DNA of 64,000 nucleotides from Micavibrio sp. (lineage in GTDB: Bacteria > Pseudomonadota > Alphaproteobacteria > Micavibrionales > UBA2020), in NCBI GenBank assembly GCA_028283745.1, contig JAPWJZ010000001.1, positions 248,001 to 312,000 of the forward strand, written 5' to 3'. The position numbers and the translations under genes were made by a program. The notes under the pieces are model-generated. The model worked only from the letters and a program-made list of their open reading frames with translations. It ran no database searches and was not told where the DNA came from. This document shows, piece after piece, positions 55,717-64,000 of the stretch. Position 1 is the first letter of the stretch; each line of letters starts with the position of its first letter.

Positions 55717-56628
55717 ATGACTGAAGCCTCGAAAATTGACGAACTGCTGGAAAAAGCGCGTCGCATGAAAGCCCAAAGCGGCGCCACCCCCGCGAACGAT
55801 GCCGGTTTCAAGGGCGGCATCAAGACGACGGTCATCGGCGATACGCTGAATGACATCAAAGCCGTCCGCCAGACGGCCGATGAAGTGAAGGGCGGCATGA
55901 CGTTTTTCAAGCAGCTGGGTTTGACGGCCTTTGAAAAAACCCGCAACAGCTGGGTTGGCAAAGCCTATGCCTGGGCCTTCAAGAAGGTCTGCATGAAGAA
56001 AGACAAAGCCACCGGCGAAAAGCACCTTTCCAAAAAACGTGCCGGTGCTTTCATTTTGTCCACGGTCTTTCTGGCCTCCGCCGCCATTCCCGGCGCAATC
56101 GGCACGCCCGCCCGCGACACCATTGGTGCCGTGGTCGAACCGATGTACGACGGCGCGCGCATGACGACCATGATGCACAAAGACGTTTACTACCTGAACG
56201 ACCAGCACATGGCGAGCCATGAAGACAATACCTGGGTCGTTAAAGGCACGCGCGAGAAGGGCGCTGGCGTTGATGAAGCCACCCTGTTTACCGTGAAGCC
56301 CAGTCTTGCCCATGACATCTGGAACTGGACCCACAAGGGTCACCCGTTCTTCATTCCCGACCAAGTGGTGGCACCCGTGGCCCCCAGCAATAACCAGGCT
56401 TATATCGTAACGTCCTACGGCGTGCGCTGGCGCATGGCGAAGTGGCTGCAGGCATATCCGGTAATGCTGGATGCCCAGCCCGTGACGGAAGCGCAGGCAG
56501 CGGCCTTTAACAAGGCTGTCGCCAATGGCGAAAAGCCGGTTATTCCGGCCCCTGTCTCGGAACATGCCCAGCCGGCGGCTCAACCGTCTGCGCCGGCACC
56601 GGCTCCGCAAGCACCCGCGCCGCGTTAA
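55717..56628 (+). CDS. One-pass membrane protein of the AAA+ cluster
   Basis: A 303-residue protein. Residues 1-105 are charged and probably cytoplasmic, one membrane segment follows at about 109-126 (AGAFILSTVFLASAAIPG), and the remaining 175 residues are outside the cytoplasm and end in a Pro/Ala-rich tail. No signal peptide or known family. A AGAGGGAGA site lies before the start, and the gene begins 24 bases after the AAA+ stop, so it belongs with it. It is a good candidate for a membrane anchor of the AAA+ and coiled-coil proteins. Confidence 0.68.
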   Translation: MTEASKIDELLEKARRMKAQSGATPANDAGFKGGIKTTVIGDTLNDIKAVRQTADEVKGGMTFFKQLGLTAFEKTRNSWVGKAYAWAFKKVCMKKDKATGEKHLSKKRAGAFILSTVFLASAAIPGAIGTPARDTIGAVVEPMYDGARMTTMMHKDVYYLNDQHMASHEDNTWVVKGTREKGAGVDEATLFTVKPSLAHDIWNWTHKGHPFFIPDQVVAPVAPSNNQAYIVTSYGVRWRMAKWLQAYPVMLDAQPVTEAQAAAFNKAVANGEKPVIPAPVSEHAQPAAQPSAPAPAPQAPAPR

Positions 56629-56655
56629 CTAATACTCGACGACCTTGCTGACTTT

Positions 56656-56687
56656 AAAGGCCGCCCACTCACCGGGGTGGCCTTTTT
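56656..56687 (+). terminator. Rho-independent terminator of the AAA+ cluster
   Basis: AAAGGCCGCCC pairs with GGGGTGGCCTTT with one mismatch and a T run, 27 bases after the membrane-protein stop. Confidence 0.7.
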
Positions 56688-56776
56688 CTTGCCTGGCCTG
56701 TAGCTGGCTTTTTCTCTGGTCAATGTAGGCTGATTTGCGGTAAAAATGTCCTGCAAGGTCATTTTCCGGGTGAAAA

Positions 56777-57871
56777 ATGCATATTGGCTGCAAACACGAC
56801 CATAAAGATGAAACCGCAACCCAAGGCGGTGGCGGCCACCCGCATGACCATGACCACAAAGGTAAATGCGACCATAAAGATGGTCATGATCATAAGCATG
56901 ACCACGACCATGCGCATGATGACCACAGCCACGATCATCACCATGGCCACGGGCATGGACATGGACATGGACATGGCCATCACCATCATGTTCCCAAGAA
57001 TTTCGACCGCAGTTTTGCCATTGGCGCGTTCCTGAACCTGGCGTTTGTGGGGGCGGAGCTGTATTTCGGCTACCGCGCCAAGTCGCTGGCTTTGACGGCA
57101 GACGCTGTCCATAACTTTTCCGACGTCATCGGCCTGCTGCTGGCTTGGGGCGCGGCATGGTTGGGCCGCATGGGGCCGACGGATACGCGCACCTATGGCT
57201 ATCGCGGCGCTTCCATCCTGTCGGCGCTCGGCAATGCAGGGCTGCTGTTTATTGCCACAGGCGGCATTATTATTGAGGCTGTGCAGCGTTTCGCGCATCC
57301 GGAGCCTATTGCCAGCATGACCATGCTCTGGGTCGCCAGCCTTGGCATTGCCATTAACTTTGGCACCGCCATGCTGTTCTGGCGTGGGCAGAAGGAAGAC
57401 ATCAACCTGCGCGGCGCCTTTATGCACATGATCGGGGATGCCGCTATTTCCTTCGGAGTCGTCATTGCCGCACTCATTATCCGCGCCAAGGGCTGGCAAT
57501 GGATGGACCCGGCCATTTCCCTCACGATTTCCACCATTGTTGTGCTTGCCAGCTGGGACCTTGCCAAGGAAGCCGTACATCTGTCATTGCAGGGCGTGCC
57601 GCGGCATATCGATATTAAAGCCGTGAATACCTACCTTGCGAGCCTGACGGGTGTAAGGGAAGTGCATGACCTTCATATATGGGCCATGAGCACCACTGAA
57701 ACGGCGTTAACAGCGCACCTAATGCGCACAAGTGCAGCGGTGGATGATGAATTCCTGCATACAGTGTCGAAAGAGCTGCTGGCGAAGTTCAAGATTCACC
57801 ACGCCACCATCCAGATAGAAGCGGGGAACAGCCCCGAAGTCTGCAAGCTGGCGCCCGCAGACGCGATCTGA
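56777..57871 (+). CDS. Cation diffusion facilitator family zinc transporter, His-rich
   Basis: A 364-residue CDF exporter. The N-terminal 72 residues are dominated by His, Asp, Lys and Gly, including a run of HGHGHGHGHG and HHHH. Six spans follow, with the transport-site motifs HNFSD in the second span and HMIGD in the fifth (HDxxxD-type zinc sites, first Asp replaced by Asn). The C-terminal cytoplasmic domain (HDLHIWAMS) is typical of ZitB/CzcD-type exporters. Likely substrates are zinc, cobalt or cadmium. It stands alone after a terminator. Confidence 0.92.
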   Translation: MHIGCKHDHKDETATQGGGGHPHDHDHKGKCDHKDGHDHKHDHDHAHDDHSHDHHHGHGHGHGHGHGHHHHVPKNFDRSFAIGAFLNLAFVGAELYFGYRAKSLALTADAVHNFSDVIGLLLAWGAAWLGRMGPTDTRTYGYRGASILSALGNAGLLFIATGGIIIEAVQRFAHPEPIASMTMLWVASLGIAINFGTAMLFWRGQKEDINLRGAFMHMIGDAAISFGVVIAALIIRAKGWQWMDPAISLTISTIVVLASWDLAKEAVHLSLQGVPRHIDIKAVNTYLASLTGVREVHDLHIWAMSTTETALTAHLMRTSAAVDDEFLHTVSKELLAKFKIHHATIQIEAGNSPEVCKLAPADAI

Positions 57872-58025
57872 TTCCACATTTTGCATAAATTGTATATCGT
57901 CAGGTGATTCCGTATTTAAAAGCGGAGAGGGGGGTTGTGCATGCATTTAGATCCCCGCAGTCCTTGCGTTTTATTGCGTATTTACTGAATAAAACCATAA
58001 AAATTACATATATGTGTTTTCATCG

Positions 58026-58054
58026 TTGACACAGCGGCAAAAAGGCGGCATTAA
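58026..58054 (+). promoter_or_regulatory. Promoter of tRNA-Asp
   Basis: A perfect TTGACA with a CATTAA-like -10 at 17-base spacing, 30 bases before the tRNA. Confidence 0.5.
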
Positions 58055-58084
58055 GTACGCCGAGCTTAGCTTTTTAGAAGAATT

Positions 58085-58161
58085 GCGGGAGTAGCTCAGC
58101 TGGTTAGAGCGTCGCCCTGTCACGGCGAAGGCCGCGGGTTCAAGTCCCGTCTCTCGCGCCA
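58085..58161 (+). tRNA. tRNA-Asp(GUC)
   Basis: A 77-base tRNA with anticodon loop CTGTCAC (anticodon GTC), discriminator G73 typical of Asp, encoded CCA, and acceptor GCGGGAG pairing with CTCTCGC. Confidence 0.97.
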
Positions 58162-58345
58162 TTCTTCTGAAGCCTAAGACACTCCCCTTTTGGGGTGTTC
58201 AAAAATCATCAAAAATCCCTTCATTTTCAAAGATAAGCACTTTATCTGCCCTGCGGGCAGGAGTAATGTTGTTTCGCGGTGATTCCCTTGCCGCACTGCG
58301 TCAATTTCCATGGCGCATGTTGCAAACGAAAGTCTTAGGATCATG

Positions 58346-58714
58346 ATGGATTCTGTATTGTTGCAAAACTACCTGCCGATCGTCGTCTTTCTCGGCATTG
58401 CCGTAGGCATGGCCTGCGTCATCGTCCTTGCCTCCTTCCTTGTCGCCAAGCAAAAGCCGGATGCGGAGAAAATCTCCGCCTATGAATGCGGCTTCGATGC
58501 GTTTGACGACGCGCGCAGCAAGTTTGACGTACGCTTTTACCTTGTCTCCATCCTCTTCATCATTTTCGACCTGGAAGTCGCCTTCCTGTTCCCGTGGGCG
58601 GTCACCCTCGGCAAGATCGGTCTTTACGGTTTCTGGTCGATGATTATCTTCCTCGGCGTTTTGACCATCGGTTTCATTTACGAGTGGCGCAAAGGCGCCC
58701 TCGATTGGGAGTAA
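58346..58714 (+). CDS. nuoA: NADH-quinone oxidoreductase subunit A
   Basis: A 122-residue three-span subunit of the complex I membrane arm. The [20 protein letters not shown] motif in the loop near the quinone site and FLFPWAV are characteristic. The ATG at 58346 is chosen because AGGA lies 5 bases before it and the length then matches NuoA; earlier in-frame starts exist at 58310 and 58343. It is the first gene of the nuo operon. Confidence 0.93.
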   Translation: MDSVLLQNYLPIVVFLGIAVGMACVIVLASFLVAKQKPDAEKISAYECGFDAFDDARSKFDVRFYLVSILFIIFDLEVAFLFPWAVTLGKIGLYGFWSMIIFLGVLTIGFIYEWRKGALDWE

Positions 58715-58718
58715 TTCC

Positions 58719-59252
58719 ATGAATAATCTCAAACCCATTCCCCCGGGCGCCGCGCAGGATGCAATCCTGAAGGCGGCAACCGACCAGATCCAGGAAAAAG
58801 GCTTTCTGGTCGCGCCGGTTGACAAGCTGCTGGACTGGGCACGTACCGGCTCGCTCTGGCCCATGACCTTTGGTCTGGCCTGCTGCGCCGTTGAAATGAT
58901 CCATGCGTACATGAGCCGCTATGACCTTGACCGTTTTGGCGTCATTCCGCGCCCCAGCCCGCGCCAGTCGGACGTCATGATCGTCGCCGGCACGCTAACC
59001 AACAAAATGGCCCCCGCGCTCCGCAAGGTCTATGACCAGATGGCGGAACCGCGCTGGGTTATCTCCATGGGTTCATGCGCCAACGGGGGCGGGTACTACC
59101 ATTATTCCTATTCCGTGGTGCGCGGCTGCGACCGCATCGTGCCGGTCGATATTTATGTGCCGGGCTGCCCGCCAACGGCGGAAGCGCTGGTTTACGGCAT
59201 TCTGCAGCTGCAGAAGAAAATCCAACGCGAAAACACAAGGCTGGTGCGCTAA
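58719..59252 (+). CDS. nuoB: NADH-quinone oxidoreductase subunit B
   Basis: A 177-residue subunit carrying the N2 [4Fe-4S] cluster. The ligands are the adjacent pair in GLACCAVEM, the Cys in GSCANGG, and the Cys in [11 protein letters not shown], all present. It starts 4 bases after nuoA and its stop overlaps the nuoC start (TAATG). Confidence 0.96.
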   Translation: MNNLKPIPPGAAQDAILKAATDQIQEKGFLVAPVDKLLDWARTGSLWPMTFGLACCAVEMIHAYMSRYDLDRFGVIPRPSPRQSDVMIVAGTLTNKMAPALRKVYDQMAEPRWVISMGSCANGGGYYHYSYSVVRGCDRIVPVDIYVPGCPPTAEALVYGILQLQKKIQRENTRLVR

Positions 59253-59905
59253 TGTCGGTCGAAAACGTCGAAGCCCTTGGCGAATACATCGAAATGTCGA
59301 TGCAGCCCGCGATCATGAAAAAAGCGATCGCCCACGGCGAGCTTATGTTCACCGTGCGCCGCGAAGCGCTGCGCCGCTTCATGACCTTCCTGCTGAATGA
59401 CGCCACCTGCGATTTCAAGCAGCTGATAGACATTTGCGGGGCTGATTACCCGGAAGAGGACGAGCGCTTCGAGGTTGTTTATAACCTCCTTAGCCTGCGC
59501 CATAATTTCCGCGTCCGCGTCAAAGTCCGCACCGACGAAGCGACGGCGGTTGACTCAATCACCAGCCTTTATAGCTGTGCCAACTGGTTCGAGCGCGAAG
59601 TCTGGGACATGTACGGCGTTTACTTCAACGACCACCCGGACCTGCGCCGCCTGCTGACCGACTATGGCTTTGAAGGCCACCCGCTGCGCAAAGACTTCCC
59701 GCTGACCGGCTTCGTCGAGCTGCGCTATGACGAAACCCAGAAACGCGTGGTGTATGAACCCGTGAAGCTGACGCAGGATTTCCGCAATTTTGACTTCACC
59801 AGCCCGTGGGAAGGCATGACATCCATGCAGCTTCCCGGCGACGAAAAAGCGCGCAAGCCGAAAATCGGCGCCGACCTGCCCCCGTTCGAGGAGAAAAAAG
59901 CATGA
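59252..59905 (+). CDS. nuoC: NADH-quinone oxidoreductase subunit C
   Basis: A 217-residue peripheral-arm subunit. The signature [20 protein letters not shown] and [20 protein letters not shown] are present. The ATG at 59252 is preferred to longer frames that run into nuoB, and overlaps its stop by 1 base. A low-complexity C-terminal tail follows the core. It overlaps nuoD by 4 bases. Confidence 0.94.
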   Translation: MSVENVEALGEYIEMSMQPAIMKKAIAHGELMFTVRREALRRFMTFLLNDATCDFKQLIDICGADYPEEDERFEVVYNLLSLRHNFRVRVKVRTDEATAVDSITSLYSCANWFEREVWDMYGVYFNDHPDLRRLLTDYGFEGHPLRKDFPLTGFVELRYDETQKRVVYEPVKLTQDFRNFDFTSPWEGMTSMQLPGDEKARKPKIGADLPPFEEKKA

Positions 59906-61104
59906 CCGCAGAAGACCTCGAGCTTTCGTCCAAAACGAAGATCAAGCCGTATACCATCAACTTCGGCCCGCAGCACCCGGCGGCGCACGGCGTGCTTCGC
60001 CTTATCCTTGAACTGGATGGTGAGGTGGTTGAACGCGCGGACCCGCACATCGGCCTGCTGCATCGCGGCACCGAAAAGCTGATCGAACATAAAACCTACC
60101 TGCAGGCTATTCCGTACTTCGACCGCCTCGATTACGTCGCGCCGATGAACCAGGAACACGCCTTCGCCCTTGCTGTTGAAAAGCTGCTGAAAATCAAGGC
60201 TCCGCCGCGCGCCCAATACATCCGGGTGCTGTTCTGCGAAATGTCGCGCATCATCAACCATATCCTGAACCTCACGACCTACGCGCTGGACGTTGGCGCG
60301 CTCACGCCCTCGCTCTGGGGTTTCGAGGAGCGCGAGATTGGCATGGAGTTCTACGAACGCGTCTGCGGCGCGCGCCTGCACGCCAACTACTTCCGCCCCG
60401 GCGGCGTCCACCAGGACCTGCCGCCCGGCCTTGCGGATGATATGTATGCCTGGGCTGACAGCGTGCTGAAGTTCATCAACGACATGGAAAGCCTGCTGAC
60501 GGAAAACCGTATTTTCAAGCAGCGTACCGTGGACATCGGCATCGTTTCCAAAAAAGACGCGCTGGACTGGGGTTTTACCGGTCCCGTGCTGCGCGCTTCC
60601 GGCGTGCCGTGGGACCTGCGCAAGTCGCAACCCTACGATTGCTACGCCGACATGGAGTTTGATATTCCGACCGGCACGACGGGCGATTGCTATGCCCGCT
60701 ACCTCGTGCGCGTCGAAGAAATGCGCCAGTCCGCCAAAATCATGAAGCAGGCGATCGAGAAAATGCCGCGCGGCCCCGTGATGGTCGATGACCACAAGGT
60801 CACGCCGCCCAGCAGAGCCGACATGAAAAACTCGATGGAAGCTCTCATCCACCACTTCAAACTTTATACCGAAGGCTACCATGTGCCTGCGGGCGAAACC
60901 TATACGGCCGTTGAAGCGCCCAAGGGCGAATTCGGCGTGTATCTGGTGGCAGACGGCAGCAACAAGCCGTACCGCTGCCACATGCGCGCGCCGGGCTTCG
61001 CCCACCTGCAGGGCATGGATTTCCTGTCCAAAGGGCACATGCTGGCAGACGCGGTCTCCATCATTGGCTCGCTGGACATCGTCTTCGGCGAAATTGATCG
61101 ATAA
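59902..61104 (+). CDS. nuoD: NADH-quinone oxidoreductase subunit D
   Basis: A 400-residue subunit lining the quinone-binding cavity. [13 protein letters not shown] near the N-terminus and [14 protein letters not shown] are conserved, and the C-terminal [10 protein letters not shown] is the usual NuoD end. The ATG at 59902 overlaps the nuoC stop by 4 bases. nuoE follows 9 bases later. Confidence 0.96.
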   Translation: MTAEDLELSSKTKIKPYTINFGPQHPAAHGVLRLILELDGEVVERADPHIGLLHRGTEKLIEHKTYLQAIPYFDRLDYVAPMNQEHAFALAVEKLLKIKAPPRAQYIRVLFCEMSRIINHILNLTTYALDVGALTPSLWGFEEREIGMEFYERVCGARLHANYFRPGGVHQDLPPGLADDMYAWADSVLKFINDMESLLTENRIFKQRTVDIGIVSKKDALDWGFTGPVLRASGVPWDLRKSQPYDCYADMEFDIPTGTTGDCYARYLVRVEEMRQSAKIMKQAIEKMPRGPVMVDDHKVTPPSRADMKNSMEALIHHFKLYTEGYHVPAGETYTAVEAPKGEFGVYLVADGSNKPYRCHMRAPGFAHLQGMDFLSKGHMLADAVSIIGSLDIVFGEIDR

Positions 61105-61113
61105 GAGGATAAA

Positions 61114-61764
61114 ATGGCCGGTTCCGTTCACAAAGTACCCTTCGACCAACCCAAAGAATTCAAGTTCTCGCCTGAGAACATGAAGCTGGTCGAGCACCAC
61201 ATCGCAAAATACCCGAAGGGCCGCCAGGCCAGTGCGGTCATGCCGCTGCTGGACATTGCACAGCGCCAGCACGACAACTGGATTCCTGAAGTCGCGATGG
61301 AAGAAATTGCCCGCATCCTTGATATGCCGCGCATCAAGGTCTTTGAAGTCGCGACCTTCTACACGATGTACAACCTTGAACCCCGCGGCAAGCACCACCT
61401 GCAGTTCTGCACTACCACGCCTTGCTGGCTGCGCGGTTCCGCCGACGTCATCAAGGCGTGCGAGCGTCATCTCGGCATCAAGCTTGGCGAAACCTCTGCC
61501 GATGGCGAATTCACAATGACCGACGTTGAATGTCTTGGTGGCTGCGTCAACGCGCCGGTCGTGCAGCGCAACGGCGACGAATTCTACGAAGACCTCACCC
61601 CCGAAAACGTGATTGCGGTGCTGGACGGCCTGAAGAACGGCACCAAGCTTACCGTCGGTTCGCAAACCGGCCGCAAGACCTCCATGGGGCAGGCGGGCGC
61701 AACCTCGCTCATCGACCAGGCGAAATCCGCCGGCGTTAAAATCCTTGAAGAAGGAAAGAAATAA
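61114..61764 (+). CDS. nuoE: NADH-quinone oxidoreductase subunit E
   Basis: A 216-residue [2Fe-2S] subunit of the NADH module. The four cluster cysteines are in [10 protein letters not shown] and [11 protein letters not shown]. The core is about 165 residues; a C-terminal extension of about 45 residues follows. Its stop overlaps the nuoF start by 1 base (TAATG). Confidence 0.94.
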   Translation: MAGSVHKVPFDQPKEFKFSPENMKLVEHHIAKYPKGRQASAVMPLLDIAQRQHDNWIPEVAMEEIARILDMPRIKVFEVATFYTMYNLEPRGKHHLQFCTTTPCWLRGSADVIKACERHLGIKLGETSADGEFTMTDVECLGGCVNAPVVQRNGDEFYEDLTPENVIAVLDGLKNGTKLTVGSQTGRKTSMGQAGATSLIDQAKSAGVKILEEGKK

Positions 61765-63047
61765 TGCTGACCGACAAGGACAGGATTTTCACGAACCTCT
61801 ACGGCTGGCACGGTGCGGATTTGAAATCCGCACAGTCGCGCGGCGACTGGAACGGCACGAAAGACTTCATCGCCAAGGGCCGCGACTGGGTCATCGAAGA
61901 AGTCAAGAAATCCGAACTGCGGGGCAGGGGCGGCGCAGGCTTCCCCACCGGCATGAAATGGTCTTTCATGCCCAAAGAGTCCAAAGACGGCCGCCCGAGC
62001 TATCTTGTCATCAACGCCGATGAATCGGAACCGGGCACCTGCAAGGACCGCGACATCATCCGCCATGACCCCCACAAAATCATCGAAGGCGCGCTGCTGG
62101 CTTCCTTCGCCATCAACGCCCATGCCTGCTACATTTATATTCGCGGCGAATTTTACCATGAGGCCATCGCGCTGCAAAAAGCGATTGATGAGGCTTATGA
62201 CGCCGGGCTTATCGGTAAAAACGCTTCCGGCTCCGGCTGGGACTTTGATCTGTACCTGCACCGCGGCGCCGGCGCATATATTTGCGGCGAAGAAACCGCG
62301 CTGCTGAACAGCCTTGAAGGCAAAAAAGGCATGCCCCGCAACAAGCCGCCATTCCCGGCAGGTGCGGGCCTTTATGCCTGCCCGACGACGGTGAACAACA
62401 TTGAAACCATCGCGGTCGTGCCGGAAATTCTGCGCCGTGGCGGTGCGTGGTTTGCGGGCATCGGCAAGGAAAAAAACCGCGGCACGAAAGTGTTCTGCAT
62501 TTCCGGTCACGTCAACAACCCCTGCAACGTCGAAGAATCCATGAGCATCCCGCTCAAGGAACTCGTCGAAAAACATGCGGGCGGCGTGCGCGGCGGCTGG
62601 GATAACCTGCTGGCCATCATTCCCGGCGGTTCGTCCACACGCTTGCTGCCGAAAGACATTTGCGACACCGTGCTGATGGATTTTGACAGCCTGCGCGCCG
62701 TCAACTCCGGCCTTGGCACTGCGGCCGTTATCGTCATGGATAAATCGACCGACATCGTTTACGCCATCGCCCGCCTTGCGCGTTTCTACTGGCACGAAAG
62801 CTGCGGCCAGTGCACGCCCTGCCGCGAAGGCACCGGCTGGATGTACCGTATCATGCAGCGCATGGTGACGGGCGATGCCAACATCGAGGAAATCGACATG
62901 CTCCTCGACATCGGCTCGGAAATCGAAGGCCATACCATTTGCGCACACGGCGATGCTTCTGCCTGGCCCATCCAAGGCCTCATCAAGCATTTCCGTCCGG
63001 AAATGGAACGCCGCATTCTTGAATACCGGAAGCAGATCGCAGCATGA
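61764..63047 (+). CDS. nuoF: NADH-quinone oxidoreductase subunit F
   Basis: A 427-residue subunit with the NADH and FMN sites and the N3 [4Fe-4S] cluster. [13 protein letters not shown] (NADH), the FMN-binding region with YICGEETAL, and the cluster motif [12 protein letters not shown] are intact. It overlaps nuoE by 1 base and the next gene by 4. Confidence 0.97.
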   Translation: MLTDKDRIFTNLYGWHGADLKSAQSRGDWNGTKDFIAKGRDWVIEEVKKSELRGRGGAGFPTGMKWSFMPKESKDGRPSYLVINADESEPGTCKDRDIIRHDPHKIIEGALLASFAINAHACYIYIRGEFYHEAIALQKAIDEAYDAGLIGKNASGSGWDFDLYLHRGAGAYICGEETALLNSLEGKKGMPRNKPPFPAGAGLYACPTTVNNIETIAVVPEILRRGGAWFAGIGKEKNRGTKVFCISGHVNNPCNVEESMSIPLKELVEKHAGGVRGGWDNLLAIIPGGSSTRLLPKDICDTVLMDFDSLRAVNSGLGTAAVIVMDKSTDIVYAIARLARFYWHESCGQCTPCREGTGWMYRIMQRMVTGDANIEEIDMLLDIGSEIEGHTICAHGDASAWPIQGLIKHFRPEMERRILEYRKQIAA

Positions 63048-63490
63048 AAAAAGGCCGCAAAGACCCGAAGGCGCTGAAGGAAACGCATACCGTGAGCGTG
63101 GCGATTGCCTGCACGTATGATGCGGCCTATGCCTTTTTGTCTGCGCCCAAAAACTTCCCGCAATGGGCTGGCGGCCTTTGCTCCGAGATCGAGAAAAAAG
63201 ACGACCAGTGGATTGCGATTACGCCGGAAGGCCGCTGCAAAATTGAATTCACCAAAAAGAATGCCTTCGGCATTCTCGACCACACCATCATGGTTGGCCG
63301 CACGCCGGTTTACGTGCCGATGCGCCTGATCGCCAATAACAACGGCTGCGAAGTGCTGCTGACGCTGTACCGCCAGGATGGCATGGAGCAGAGCCGCTTT
63401 GCCGAAGACATCGGCTGGGTCGAGCGCGACCTTGAAGTTTTGAAAGACCTGCTGGAACAAACCGCAGGCGAGGGAGACAAAGATGCCTAA
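63044..63490 (+). CDS. START/SRPBCC-like protein within the nuo operon
   Basis: A 148-residue soluble protein inserted between nuoF and nuoG, overlapping nuoF by 4 bases and nuoG by 8. The pattern (about residues 17-140) of [17 protein letters not shown], strands, and a long C-terminal helix is that of the SRPBCC/START-like ligand-binding fold. It has no cluster ligands, so it is not a known complex I subunit. The tight overlaps on both sides make translation with nuoF and nuoG certain. It might help complex I assembly or bind a lipid or quinone. Confidence 0.75.
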   Translation: MKKGRKDPKALKETHTVSVAIACTYDAAYAFLSAPKNFPQWAGGLCSEIEKKDDQWIAITPEGRCKIEFTKKNAFGILDHTIMVGRTPVYVPMRLIANNNGCEVLLTLYRQDGMEQSRFAEDIGWVERDLEVLKDLLEQTAGEGDKDA

Positions 63491-64000
63491 ACTGACAATC
63501 GACGGTATGGAAGTCACGGTTGAACCCGGCACCTCCATTATTCAGGCGGCCGAACAGCTCGGGATTGAAATTCCGCGCTTCTGCTACCATGACAAGCTGA
63601 CCGTGCCGGCCAACTGCCGCATGTGCCTTGTGGAAGTTGAAAAATCACCAAAGCCCGTTGCTTCCTGCGCCATGCCCTGCGCGGAAGACATGAAAGTCTT
63701 CACCAATTCCGCCATGGCGCAAAAAGCGCGCAAGGGCGTGATTGAAATGCTGCTCATCAACCATCCGCTGGATTGCCCGATTTGCGACCAGGGCGGCGAA
63801 TGCGACCTGCAGGACCAGACCGTTGCCTTCGGTTTTGACCGCACACGTTACCGCGAAGAAAAACGCGCGGTGAAAGACAAAGAACTCGGCCCTCTTGTTA
63901 AAACCGTCATGACCCGCTGCATTCAATGCACGCGCTGCGTGCGCTTTGGCGAGGAAATTGCCGGCGTTGAGGAAATGGGCGTGATTGGCCGCGGCGAACA
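63483..64000 (+). CDS. nuoG: NADH-quinone oxidoreductase subunit G, N-terminal part (partial)
   Basis: The first 172 residues of NuoG, cut by the window end. The [2Fe-2S] N1b ligands ([12 protein letters not shown] and the following Cys), the His-Cys set of N5 ([18 protein letters not shown]) and the start of the N4 motif ([13 protein letters not shown]) are in order. The ATG at 63483 overlaps the previous stop by 8 bases. NuoG holds several electron-transfer clusters of the peripheral arm. Confidence 0.95.
   Translation, partial: MPKLTIDGMEVTVEPGTSIIQAAEQLGIEIPRFCYHDKLTVPANCRMCLVEVEKSPKPVASCAMPCAEDMKVFTNSAMAQKARKGVIEMLLINHPLDCPICDQGGECDLQDQTVAFGFDRTRYREEKRAVKDKELGPLVKTVMTRCIQCTRCVRFGEEIAGVEEMGVIGRGE

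Noticed and set aside
53191..56610. A 1139-codon open frame on the minus strand opposite the AAA+ and membrane-protein genes
   Set aside because: It is a mirror of strongly coding plus-strand genes with recognisable Walker motifs; its translation is low-complexity and Phe/His/Gln-rich as expected from antisense of GC-rich codons.
58079..58200. Possible terminator after tRNA-Asp (ACACTCCCC/GGGGTGTT)
   Set aside because: The stem has mismatches and no following T run on the plus strand.

Overview
The window is about 64 kb of gene-dense bacterial chromosome with roughly 65 protein genes and four tRNA genes. Gene content and order point to an alphaproteobacterium: erpA divergent from dgt; dgt-argS-SPOR-nagZ-scpA-scpB-tatABC-serS-surE-pcm-LysM/M23; glnB-glnA behind a sigma-54 promoter; tig-clpP-lon; a nuo operon; and CtrA-type TTAA-N7-TTAA boxes. 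The tRNA-His gene encodes G-1 and C73, unlike the alphaproteobacterial groups that have lost G-1, so a deep-branching lineage (Rhodospirillales- or Micavibrio-like) is plausible. That placement is inference only.

Layout. 1-2064: end of xthA, a small conserved protein, erpA, and divergent dgt. 2061-13978: one long co-directional run for translation (argS, serS), cell-envelope recycling (SPOR, nagZ, LysM/M23), chromosome condensation (scpA/scpB, scpB with an extreme acidic tail), Tat export and protein/nucleotide repair (surE, pcm). 14062-19435 (minus): a secreted protein, a 948-residue secreted protein with calcium-type Asp repeats and a lysozyme-like domain, and the NAD(P)HX repair enzyme. 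19482-21762: tRNA-His and the glnBA unit. 21785-25081 (minus): a DCC thioredoxin-like/HTTM-like membrane pair, an exported protein and a YciA thioesterase. 25229-29362: parE, a CtrA-box-controlled exported protein, and exported MsrB and MsrA. 29363-33415 (minus): a seven-gene metal/redox envelope operon (DUF2946, outer-membrane barrel, SCO, MauE-like and unknowns). 33574-42685: TauE exporter, tRNA-Leu, trigger factor, a long ClpP paralog, ClpP, a tandem pair of exported paralogs where clpX usually lies, and lon. 42811-44799: tRNA-Val, type II NADH dehydrogenase, tag.

45030-56628 is the accessory part. It holds two ankyrin proteins, a tandem pair of unrecognised paralogs each with its own promoter, a lipase-fold hydrolase whose stop codon overlaps that of the convergent ankyrin gene, and then a four-gene set: a degenerate von Willebrand A-like protein, a 580-residue coiled-coil protein, a ClpB-like AAA+ protein whose first ATPase domain has lost the Walker A lysine, and a one-pass membrane protein. 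Two perfect CtrA boxes and three GANTC sites lie in the 522-base gap before the coiled-coil gene. This looks like a cell-cycle-timed AAA+ machine on a membrane anchor and is the best candidate for an undescribed system.

56777-64000: a His-rich zinc/cation efflux protein, tRNA-Asp and the nuo operon (nuoA-B-C-D-E-F, a START-fold protein, start of nuoG), cut by the window end.
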